A program made the translations under genes and the position numbers. Under the pieces are notes generated by a model, which was not told the origin of the DNA, ran no database searches, and worked only from the letters and a program-made list of their open reading frames with translations. Shown piece by piece: positions 1 through 6,034 of a DNA stretch of 11,377 nt. Within the stretch, counting starts at the first letter, position 1, and each line of letters opens with the position of its first letter. The stretch lies in the NCBI GenBank assembly GCA_937934705.1, contig CALGYY010000025.1, forward strand, positions 1 through 11,377. Direction: 5' to 3'. This DNA is from an uncultured Bacteroidota bacterium (GTDB lineage: Bacteria > Bacteroidota > Bacteroidia > Bacteroidales > CAIWKO01).

Positions 1-210
1 AGGGGAAAAGGCCCCCTCGCCCCCGGTTTTACTGTGCAGCTTATACGCACTTTCCTTAGTCGCCCAGAACACAGCAGCGATATCCGGATTTTCTTCAATC
101 TGAGATATTTCAGCGGAAGTGTATGCCTTCCGAAGGTATGAATCCCGTTCGTAAAGGCCCCGCGGGGAGAAATGCTTCAGACTCACGATATCGCAACCGA
201 TATGGCTCAT
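1..210 (-). CDS. 4'-phosphopantetheinyl transferase, N-terminal part (cut by window edge)
   Basis: This enzyme moves the phosphopantetheine arm of CoA onto the serine of a carrier protein. The reading frame starts at an ATG (210-208) and stays open for 70 codons to base 1, so the C-terminus is missing. It is visible on translating the minus strand. Family marks are IGCDIV near the N-terminus (Asp7, expected Mg ligand), YTSAEI around residues 30-35, and FWATKESAYK at 48-57, which fits the W-x-x-K-E-[AS]-x-x-K signature (Glu53 and Lys57). It lies 2 bases after the carrier-protein stop, so it is almost certainly co-translated with it and probably activates that carrier. The visible part cannot decide between the short AcpS type and the longer Sfp type. 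The family call is secure from the two motifs; the pairing with the neighbouring carrier is inferred from position. Confidence 0.85.
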   Translation of the reverse strand, partial: MSHIGCDIVSLKHFSPRGLYERDSYLRKAYTSAEISQIEENPDIAAVFWATKESAYKLHSKTGGEGAFSP

Positions 211-212
211 TT

Positions 213-455
213 TCAGCTGGTTTTCTTCTCAATAAGCGCAATCATCTGACCCACACTCCGGGTTTGCTCGATCTCAGCATTGCTGATCGAAATATCATAA
301 GCATCCTCTATGTCGAGAATAATGTCAACAACCCGGGCGGAGTTGATTTTGAGATCTTTGGTCAGATTGAAAGATGCGTTGTACTGATCCCATACCGAGG
401 GATTCAGGGTGTACTTCTTCAGAATGTCAATGACCGTTTTTTCGATGCTGTCCAT
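213..455 (-). CDS. Acyl carrier protein
   Basis: An 80-residue carrier protein that would hold a growing acyl chain as a thioester on phosphopantetheine. Length and helical layout fit the ACP family (about 75-85 residues). The modification site reads DLKINSARVVDI, with Ser39 where the usual D-S-L serine lies; the residues just around it (N-S-A) depart from the canonical D-S-L. The following acidic helix (DIILDIEDAYDI) is typical of recognition helix II and beyond. The gene starts 5 bases after the ketosynthase stop and ends 2 bases before the phosphopantetheinyl transferase start, so it is probably the private carrier of this module. The atypical serine context suggests a specialised carrier rather than the housekeeping AcpP, but that is inference. 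Confidence 0.9.
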   Translation of the reverse strand: MDSIEKTVIDILKKYTLNPSVWDQYNASFNLTKDLKINSARVVDIILDIEDAYDISISNAEIEQTRSVGQMIALIEKKTS

Positions 456-460
456 AAGTT

Positions 461-1738
461 TTATGCTTTGAATTGTCCGAGTACAAGGCAGGCGTTCACA
501 TCGCCAAAACCGAAACTGGCCTTAATCATATGCCGGGGTGAATATGACAGACAGGTGGCAGGAATGCTTTCACGGGGAATGATCTCTGCGACTGAAGGAT
601 GCAGATCTTCACAATTGATACTGGGATGTATAAAACCTCCGGACATCTGCAGCGCTGCAGCAAGGGTTTCAATGGCTCCCGAAGCGCCCAGCAGGTGGCC
701 CGTCATCGACTTAAGGCTTTGAATGTAAGGAAAACTTTTGCGGTCCAGATCCAGTGATTTCATCCATAGGGCAACTTCAGATGCATCCGCTTTTGTAGCT
801 GTTAAATGCCCGCTGATCAGATCAATATCCCCGGGTTTAACTCCTGAAGCCTTCATGGCCGCCCGGATGCAACTTTCAATGCCGTGGGGATTGGCCGCGG
901 TCATACTTCCGCCCTGGCGCTGACCGCCCGTATTCATGCTGCCGCCCAGGATCTCGGCGTAGATTTTCGCACCGCGTTTCAGGGCAGTTTCGGCATCTTC
1001 AATCATCAGCATGGCGGCACCGGCTGCAGGGACAAAACCGCAGGCCGTTGCACTCATCGGCCGGCTCGCACGCTCAGGTTCATGGTTATGGTTGGGCGCC
1101 AGTATCCTCATGGAATCAAACAATGCCCAGTAATACGGGGAGGCTCCGTCTGCCCCTCCAGCCAGTATTCGTGCGGCTTTTCCGGAGGTGACGTATTCAT
1201 ACGCCATAATGATAGCGTCTGTCCCCGTAGCGCATGCGTTCGAATTGCAGAAACTGATGTTCCCGAGAGCCAGTATCCTGGTCAGCAAGGCCGCCGGTGC
1301 ATTCAGCATCACCTGTTCAACAAGGTCCGAACGGATCTTTCGGAGCTGGCCGGAATCAACCGCCGGAACCAGTCTATTTCCCGTGAGGTCGATGCCCGCA
1401 AAGCCTGTCCCCAGTATGATCCCGCTCTGTGGATCGCTTTCTCCGCTTTCCGGATCCGGAACCGGGAGCCCTCCATCCAGCCAGGCATCTTTTCCTGCAA
1501 GAAGTGCGTATGACAAATAGGCTGAATGCTCATCCAGCCCCAAGGATGCTAAGTATTCAATCTGCTCCTGTTCCAGCCGGGGAACCCCGCCCACCTGGCA
1601 GCGGAACCCCTTCTCCTCCAGTTCGGGAATTTTCCGGATGCCGCTTTTCCCTTCACGGATGGATTGCGTAAACGAATCTAAATTGCTGCCATTGGGGGCA
1701 ACAACACCCATACCGCTGATGACAACCCTTCTTTTCAT
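461..1738 (-). CDS. Beta-ketoacyl-ACP synthase, FabF-like
   Basis: A 425-residue condensing enzyme of the thiolase fold, expected to join malonyl-ACP to an acyl primer by decarboxylative Claisen condensation in the cytoplasm. The N-terminus (RRVVISGMGVVAPNG) is typical of FabF/KAS II. The active-site Cys169 lies in SNACATGTDA. The two histidines are His311, in SGHLTATKADASE, and His348, in SLKSMTGHLLGASGAIE, with Lys343 also present. The Cys-His-His set is therefore complete, and this looks like a true chain-extending enzyme rather than a chain-length factor. The first histidine motif, GHLTAT, differs from the common AHGTST of housekeeping FabF, which points to a specialised subfamily. The ATG overlaps the dehydratase stop by four bases (ATGA, 1735-1738), and the carrier gene follows 5 bases after its stop. 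No ketoreductase is visible in the window, so reduction would need an enzyme from elsewhere. Confidence 0.93.
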   Translation of the reverse strand: MKRRVVISGMGVVAPNGSNLDSFTQSIREGKSGIRKIPELEEKGFRCQVGGVPRLEQEQIEYLASLGLDEHSAYLSYALLAGKDAWLDGGLPVPDPESGESDPQSGIILGTGFAGIDLTGNRLVPAVDSGQLRKIRSDLVEQVMLNAPAALLTRILALGNISFCNSNACATGTDAIIMAYEYVTSGKAARILAGGADGASPYYWALFDSMRILAPNHNHEPERASRPMSATACGFVPAAGAAMLMIEDAETALKRGAKIYAEILGGSMNTGGQRQGGSMTAANPHGIESCIRAAMKASGVKPGDIDLISGHLTATKADASEVALWMKSLDLDRKSFPYIQSLKSMTGHLLGASGAIETLAAALQMSGGFIHPSINCEDLHPSVAEIIPRESIPATCLSYSPRHMIKASFGFGDVNACLVLGQFKA

Positions 1739-2169
1739 CTGTTTTTGGGGATCAGTTTCAGCAGGCCGTTGGCAGTCACGTATTCACGTCCTTCTTCGTC
1801 AAAGAGTCTCATCTTCGATCTCAGTGTCAGATTCCTGAAATATACAGGTTCTCCCTCGGCCATCAGTAAAGTATCGGCAGGGGCTGTAAGATGGAATTCT
1901 GCTTCAATGCTATGTAAAACAGGAGTATAAGCCGCGGGATCGCCGCCCAGGTAAAGAGCGTGGGCAACCAGCGCAATTTGTCCCATTCCCTCCAGCATGA
2001 TTACGCCCGGTAATAAGGGTTCATCCCTGAAATGTCCCAGGCATGCAGGATGTGACGACGGGAAAAAGCATTTTCCCCGTATGCACTTTTCGCTGACCTC
2101 GGTGATCTCGCGGGCAAAAAGAAATTCGGACCCGTAGGGCAGCGTCTTTAACAGTTCTTGAGGGAGCAT
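1735..2169 (-). CDS. Hotdog-fold 3-hydroxyacyl-ACP dehydratase, FabZ-like
   Basis: Predicted to remove water from 3-hydroxyacyl-ACP to give trans-2-enoyl-ACP. From the ATG at 2169 it is 144 residues, close to the usual FabZ length. Family marks are the opening LPYGSEFLFAREITEV (compare LPHR-PFLLVDRV in FabZ), then GHFRDEPLLPGVIMLEGMGQ at residues 45-64, with His46 and Glu60 at the catalytic positions. An upstream in-frame start at 2238 would add 23 residues without family resemblance and leave only 4 bases to the divergent gene. I prefer 2169 because the protein then begins at the conserved domain and the gap holds a promoter-like sequence. It is the first gene of a four-gene run. It could instead be a thioesterase-like hotdog protein, but the His/Glu pair and the LPGVIMLE segment favour dehydratase. 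Confidence 0.82.
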   Translation of the reverse strand: MLPQELLKTLPYGSEFLFAREITEVSEKCIRGKCFFPSSHPACLGHFRDEPLLPGVIMLEGMGQIALVAHALYLGGDPAAYTPVLHSIEAEFHLTAPADTLLMAEGEPVYFRNLTLRSKMRLFDEEGREYVTANGLLKLIPKNR

Positions 2170-2242
2170 CAAGGAATTTTTAATGTAGCTTTGCAAATAT
2201 ACAAAAGCTTGACTGAAGCTCCGCTTTTCAGGCACCACACCT
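2170..2242. promoter_or_regulatory. Divergent intergenic region with candidate promoters in both directions
   Basis: This 73-base gap separates the minus-strand dehydratase from the plus-strand radical SAM gene. On the minus strand TATATTTG (2201-2194) matches the Bacteroidota -7 pattern TAnnTTTG and would give a leader of roughly 15-20 bases before the ATG at 2169. On the plus strand TAGCTTTG (2186-2193) also matches and would give a leader of roughly 40 bases to the ATG at 2243. Neither has a clear TTTG at the -33 distance. The two elements abut, so polymerase could probably not occupy both at once. Nested inverted repeats lie just beside them: AAAAGC (2203-2208) with GCTTTT (2223-2228), and AGCTT (2206-2210) with AAGCT (2216-2220). 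These could be an operator. Confidence 0.4.
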
Positions 2243-3370
2243 ATGCAGAATCTCTTTGGGATCCTTTATTTTGAGTCAACAAGGCGTTGCAACCTGAATT
2301 GCCCCTATTGCTCTACGGGTTCCAATCAGAATAACAAAGTATTTGCTGACCTAAGCCTGGATCAGATCCAAAGACGGATTCTCAAGCCCGCCATCGAACT
2401 GGGAACCCGCGTGGTGAATTTCTCAGGTGGCGAATTCCTGCTGCGCCAGGACGCCATGGAATTGCTTCGCATCTCACGCGAAATGGGTTTCAGCCTTTCA
2501 ATGGCCACCAATGGTATTCTCCTGGATGAATCAAAACTGGACGAAATTCTGGAAGCCGCCGGTCCGGACATCGTTATTTCTTTTGGAATCAATTCATTCG
2601 ACGCGGATAACCCCCTTACCCGAGAAACAGAGTGGGAATTCGTTATGTCAAAGGTCGAACTGCTACAGCGCTATCATGTCAGAACCAATATCAGCATCAC
2701 CATGGGGCAGTTCAATAAAGCCACATTCGCTGAAACTGCCCGGCGTATCGCAGATATGGGATTGCCTTTCAACCGTATACCTTTTGTTCCCCGAAGCTGT
2801 AACCGTCATGAGCTGATGCCCGACCGCACTGCCATGCGGCAATTCTTCCATCCTGTTCTCCTGAAGCATTACCAGGGGAGTTCCAGTTATACGCCCTGCT
2901 TCCTGGACCCGGCGGATTACGAAAACCTGAGCATGCAGTCCCTGGATGATTTTCCCGTACCGGTAAACCCGCCGACCGGATGCTGGGTGGGCGCATATTA
3001 TGCCATCAATCCTGAAGGAGACGTTTCGCCCTGCCCCATGTTTCTCGATCAGGTGAAGGCAAGCAACATTCTCAGGCAGGACCTGAAGGAAATACTGTTT
3101 GAAAGTGATCTGTTCATCCGCATGTTGAAGAGGGAAGAACTGGGCGGAAAATGCGGCCCCTGCCGCTTCAACAAAACCTGCGGCGGATGCCGCGTTCTGG
3201 CCTATTTCAGAACCGGCGACCCTTTTGGTGAAGATCCGCTTTGTTTCATCGACGAACTGAGCAGCGGCGAGCTTGAAGAAATGGTGAAAGAAACGTCAAA
3301 GAGTTTCAGAAATTACCTCAGGATGGTCTATTTCGGCGGTCTTTATCAACCTCCGCGCGACTCACACTAA
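2243..3370 (+). CDS. Radical SAM protein with C-terminal SPASM domain
   Basis: A 375-residue enzyme expected to cleave S-adenosylmethionine with a 4Fe-4S cluster and start radical chemistry on an unknown substrate. The radical SAM cluster motif C-x3-C-x2-C is at Cys16, Cys20 and Cys23 (RRCNLNCPYC), and the SAM-binding SGGE is at 61-64. The C-terminal part carries a SPASM-type set of seven cysteines: Cys247, Cys264 (preceded by G-x4), Cys304, Cys307, Cys313, Cys316 and Cys334. That is enough for two auxiliary Fe-S clusters. The pattern is C-x2-C-x5-C-x2-C, one residue shorter in the last gap than the common C-x3-C. Relatives include peptide maturases (PqqE, AlbA, MftC) and sulfatase-maturing or sugar-alcohol dehydrogenating enzymes (anSME, BtrN). 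No precursor peptide is visible next to it, so a small-molecule or sugar substrate is equally possible. Its last 9 bases overlap the convergent acyltransferase gene. Confidence 0.9.
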   Translation: MQNLFGILYFESTRRCNLNCPYCSTGSNQNNKVFADLSLDQIQRRILKPAIELGTRVVNFSGGEFLLRQDAMELLRISREMGFSLSMATNGILLDESKLDEILEAAGPDIVISFGINSFDADNPLTRETEWEFVMSKVELLQRYHVRTNISITMGQFNKATFAETARRIADMGLPFNRIPFVPRSCNRHELMPDRTAMRQFFHPVLLKHYQGSSSYTPCFLDPADYENLSMQSLDDFPVPVNPPTGCWVGAYYAINPEGDVSPCPMFLDQVKASNILRQDLKEILFESDLFIRMLKREELGGKCGPCRFNKTCGGCRVLAYFRTGDPFGEDPLCFIDELSSGELEEMVKETSKSFRNYLRMVYFGGLYQPPRDSH

Positions 3371-3958
3371 TGTTCCGTGATCCGGAAAATCTTCCCGCAC
3401 CACTACCCCCGAACCGATGTAACAGTTTTTTCCGATCCTGAGGCCGGGATGAACCACTGCATTGGTACCGATGAAGCTATAATCCCCGATAATGCAGGGT
3501 CCGATCAGGGTTGACAAGGAGGCGACAGAAACATAATTGCCCATGACCACATCGTGACCAACAACAGAGTTTGCATGGATGGTGCAGCATTTCCCCATCC
3601 TGATTTCATGGGCCAGCGCGGCACCCGGCTGGACAATCACACTGTCGCTGAGTGAGAGCAGCGGGCTGATATACGCGCGGGAAGAAACCAGGGAAACCAG
3701 TCTGCCCCCGAGGGCCTCCATTCGCAGAACCATCTTTTCCCGCATCCTGTTGTTCCCCACGGCCGCGATGAAGGAATGCCCTTCTGTATTGAAAAACGCA
3801 ATAAGTGATTCAACGGTTTTCAGAACCGGGTAGCGTCCGTATAAATGCTCCGGCAGGGACGGATTGTCGTCAAAAAAACAAATCCTTTCCTCACATTTAT
3901 CATACAGAAGCATGTCGAGACAGTGTTTTCCAAGGTTACCGGCACCGGCGATCAGCAT
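3362..3958 (-). CDS. NeuD/PglD-like sugar acyltransferase (left-handed beta-helix)
   Basis: A 198-residue protein with the two-part layout of the NeuD/PglD family. A small Rossmann-like N-terminal part begins MLIAGAGNLGKHCLDML (GAGNLG at 5-10). Hexapeptide repeats from about residue 100 to 190 form a left-handed beta-helix. His135, in VVGHDVVMG, is at the position of the catalytic base in PglD. Such enzymes N- or O-acylate nucleotide sugars, usually from acetyl-CoA. The ATG lies 2 bases after the aminotransferase stop, so the pair is probably co-translated and acts in sequence: amino transfer, then N-acylation. The protein ends at DHGTLV and lacks the G-x-P-A-[KR] tail that usually closes this fold. 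In-frame codons just past the TGA read V-A-R-R-L-I-K, so the stop may be recent. Substrate and acyl donor are not proven. Confidence 0.85.
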   Translation of the reverse strand: MLIAGAGNLGKHCLDMLLYDKCEERICFFDDNPSLPEHLYGRYPVLKTVESLIAFFNTEGHSFIAAVGNNRMREKMVLRMEALGGRLVSLVSSRAYISPLLSLSDSVIVQPGAALAHEIRMGKCCTIHANSVVGHDVVMGNYVSVASLSTLIGPCIIGDYSFIGTNAVVHPGLRIGKNCYIGSGVVVREDFPDHGTLV

Positions 3959-3960
3959 AA

Positions 3961-5067
3961 TCAGGCAATTTTAGTCAGGGTTTCACAAAGCGCGATCACG
4001 TCCTCTTCATCCATGAAAGTATGGAGAGGAAAACTGAGAACCTGATCGCAAAAGGTTTTAGCGTGAACAATGCCCTCATTGACAAAGGTCCTGTCATGCA
4101 ACAGGGCGTATTCTGACAGGGGAAGAGGATAATGGATCATCACCTGTATGCCGGCCTCAGCGAGCTGCTCCCTGAGTTTTTCCCGCTCTTCAGCCAGTAC
4201 AACAAACTTATGATACTGATGGATGTCGTTCCCATGATTGAGAAGCCTGATGCCCTCCCTGTCGCTCAGGGCCCCGGCGAGTCTTCGGGCAGTACGGCCG
4301 CGGTCTTCCGTGATCTCATCCAGCTTTTCGAGCTGAAAGCGGAGCAAACGTGCCTGAAAAGTGTTGATCCTGCTGTTGTAACCGTGTTCCAGGTAGTCCT
4401 GCCCTTCTTTTCCGTGGTACCTCATTCTCCTGATCCTGGCGGCCAGAGCCTTGTCGTCTGTCAGCACCGCACCACCACTCCCAAAAGCATGAATCACCTT
4501 GGTGGGATCAAAGCTGAAACAGGCCACCTGGCCCGTTTTTCCTGCAGGGACGCCTTCGCGGACGCAACCCAGCGACTGGGCAGCGTCACTTACGAAAGGA
4601 ATACCGTATCTTTCCGACAAAACCTTTATGTCTCCGGGGTGTACCATATTCCCGTAAAGATCCGCAAACACGACTGCCTTCAGGGGGTACTTCTGCATGA
4701 TTGTTTCCAGGTGATTCAGATCCATGATGCCTGTGCCGGGGTCGATGTCGATAAACACCGGTACCGCTCCTGCCCTGAGCAAGGGAGTAAGGGTGGCAAT
4801 AAAGGAGACTGACGGAAGAGCAAGGAGGTTGCCCGGACGGATACCAATACCAAGCAGTGAAAAGTACAGGGCGTCGGTACAGCAGGCCACGCTCACCGCA
4901 TGTTCCCGCTGACATCGGGCTGCCAGAGCTTCTTCAAATCCACGGATCTCATTTTCGTCGAAGTACTGTCCTGAAAGGAGAACCTCCTGCTGTATCCGGT
5001 TGAATTCAGCGGAATAATGCCTGGCCAGATGGTCCAGCCTGAAGTATGGGATAGAAGCGCTTTTCAA
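3961..5067 (-). CDS. DegT/DnrJ/EryC1/StrS-family PLP-dependent sugar aminotransferase
   Basis: A 368-residue fold-type I aminotransferase expected to put an amino group, usually from glutamate, onto a keto sugar nucleotide. Lys190, in FSFDPTKVIHAFGSGGA, is the predicted PLP-binding lysine. Asp161 and Gln164, in SDAAQSLG, match the conserved D-A-A-Q of the family, and Ser185 is the usual phosphate contact. Length fits the family. The start is odd: an in-frame TAA lies five codons upstream and no ATG falls between it and the conserved IPYFRLDHL, so the protein most likely begins at TTG (5067-5065). The gene follows the sulfotransferase stop by 16 bases and precedes the NeuD-like gene by 2. That pairing resembles PglE/PglD, suggesting a 4-amino-4,6-dideoxy sugar. 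The 4,6-dehydratase that would make its substrate is not in the window. Confidence 0.92.
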   Translation of the reverse strand: MKSASIPYFRLDHLARHYSAEFNRIQQEVLLSGQYFDENEIRGFEEALAARCQREHAVSVACCTDALYFSLLGIGIRPGNLLALPSVSFIATLTPLLRAGAVPVFIDIDPGTGIMDLNHLETIMQKYPLKAVVFADLYGNMVHPGDIKVLSERYGIPFVSDAAQSLGCVREGVPAGKTGQVACFSFDPTKVIHAFGSGGAVLTDDKALAARIRRMRYHGKEGQDYLEHGYNSRINTFQARLLRFQLEKLDEITEDRGRTARRLAGALSDREGIRLLNHGNDIHQYHKFVVLAEEREKLREQLAEAGIQVMIHYPLPLSEYALLHDRTFVNEGIVHAKTFCDQVLSFPLHTFMDEEDVIALCETLTKIA

Positions 5068-5083
5068 GATGCCGTAAAATTAG

Positions 5084-6034
5084 TTAAAACACTTCAATCC
5101 CTTCCAATGAGCAGGTGGCTTTTACTCTTGGATGACCACCGGAAGATCCGGGGAGGTCTATCCCGTATTTGCCTGCCCATTGACTGCAATAACCCGGAAA
5201 CATTACAGCCAGCTTCCGTATCATATCCCTGTACTTTTTCAGCGTGAGTTCCAGCGCTGCCTTAGGCATCGCAAATGATTCAGAAACATTGACCTTTTCT
5301 TTCACCTGGTGATCACCACCCACAGCGTCAGGCTCACCCCCTGTATGTAGTACCAGTTCCTTCAGTAATTGGTGAGGCTGATCCTGTATGGCGTCGTAAA
5401 ACCCGGCAATGATCCGGTGGGCCGGGAAAACCCTGAGGTAATTCCTGAGGGTATTAAGATATTGTCCGCGGAGTTCCTGTGCCGGACTGTTCAGAAAATG
5501 GGTATAATGGCCTATATCAAAACCCATGTTGCGGATGCGCTCCGCATGGTCGAAACGATAATGCGACCATGCCCTTTCTACCGGATCACGCATCATGAAC
5601 ACGATGATCAGTCCGGGACAAAGGGCCTTCATCAGCCTGATGTCTTCATCAGCAAGCATACAATAAGCCGGTGTGATTTCACCGCTGATGCCCTTCATTC
5701 CTTTGAAAAGACTCAGGTACCATTGATCATTATACGCAGAAAAGTACCAGCGTAACAACCAGCGGAATCTCCTGAACTCACCTGCTTTCAGCGCATTCAT
5801 GCAGTCGCGCAGAGCCCGTTTCCGCCACTCAGGGTCGCGCCAGCGCTTCTTCAGCGAAGCTTCGGCCAGCGTTCCGGGCGACGGATACCGCTCGGAGCGG
5901 TCAAAATAATGTAGTTCCTTGAAACAGGGCAGCTCGTATCCCGGAGTTTCCCGCAGGCGGTTGAATAACCAGGAGGTCCCGCTTTTATGGGCACCGATGC
6001 CGATGAATTGTATGGAGTTCCTGCTATTTGTCAC
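5084..6034 (-). CDS. PAPS-dependent sulfotransferase
   Basis: A 316-residue protein with the fold marks of the sulfotransferase superfamily, which moves sulfate from PAPS to a hydroxyl or amine, commonly of a sugar or lipid. The 5'-phosphosulfate-binding loop is IGIGAHKSGTSWLFNRL (about 11-27, with Lys17 as the expected catalytic contact). The 3'-phosphate-binding element is VFMMRDPVERAWSHYRF (about 145-161, with Arg149 and Ser157). It resembles the heparan-sulfate-type and bacterial sulfotransferase branch more than cytosolic phenol sulfotransferases. The start is GTG (6034-6032), overlapping the stop of the upstream membrane protein in a GTGA arrangement, so the two are coupled. In this operon the likely acceptor is the glycan or lipid-linked sugar handled by the neighbouring glycosyltransferase and aminotransferase, but the acceptor cannot be read from sequence. 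Confidence 0.9.
   Translation of the reverse strand: MTNSRNSIQFIGIGAHKSGTSWLFNRLRETPGYELPCFKELHYFDRSERYPSPGTLAEASLKKRWRDPEWRKRALRDCMNALKAGEFRRFRWLLRWYFSAYNDQWYLSLFKGMKGISGEITPAYCMLADEDIRLMKALCPGLIIVFMMRDPVERAWSHYRFDHAERIRNMGFDIGHYTHFLNSPAQELRGQYLNTLRNYLRVFPAHRIIAGFYDAIQDQPHQLLKELVLHTGGEPDAVGGDHQVKEKVNVSESFAMPKAALELTLKKYRDMIRKLAVMFPGYCSQWAGKYGIDLPGSSGGHPRVKATCSLEGIEVF

Noticed and set aside
123..1671. Plus-strand open frames over the ACP and ketosynthase
   Set aside because: They are antisense to genes with clear catalytic motifs, and their translations are rich in Ser, Pro and Arg with no recognisable domain.
3362..3364. Recoded TGA (as Gly) explaining the acyltransferase end
   Set aside because: The carrier protein, dehydratase, aminotransferase, glycosyltransferase and first B12-type radical SAM gene also end sensibly at TGA, so the code appears standard.
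2243..3370. RiPP cluster built around the SPASM enzyme
   Set aside because: No precursor peptide, transporter, protease or recognition-element gene is visible in the window.
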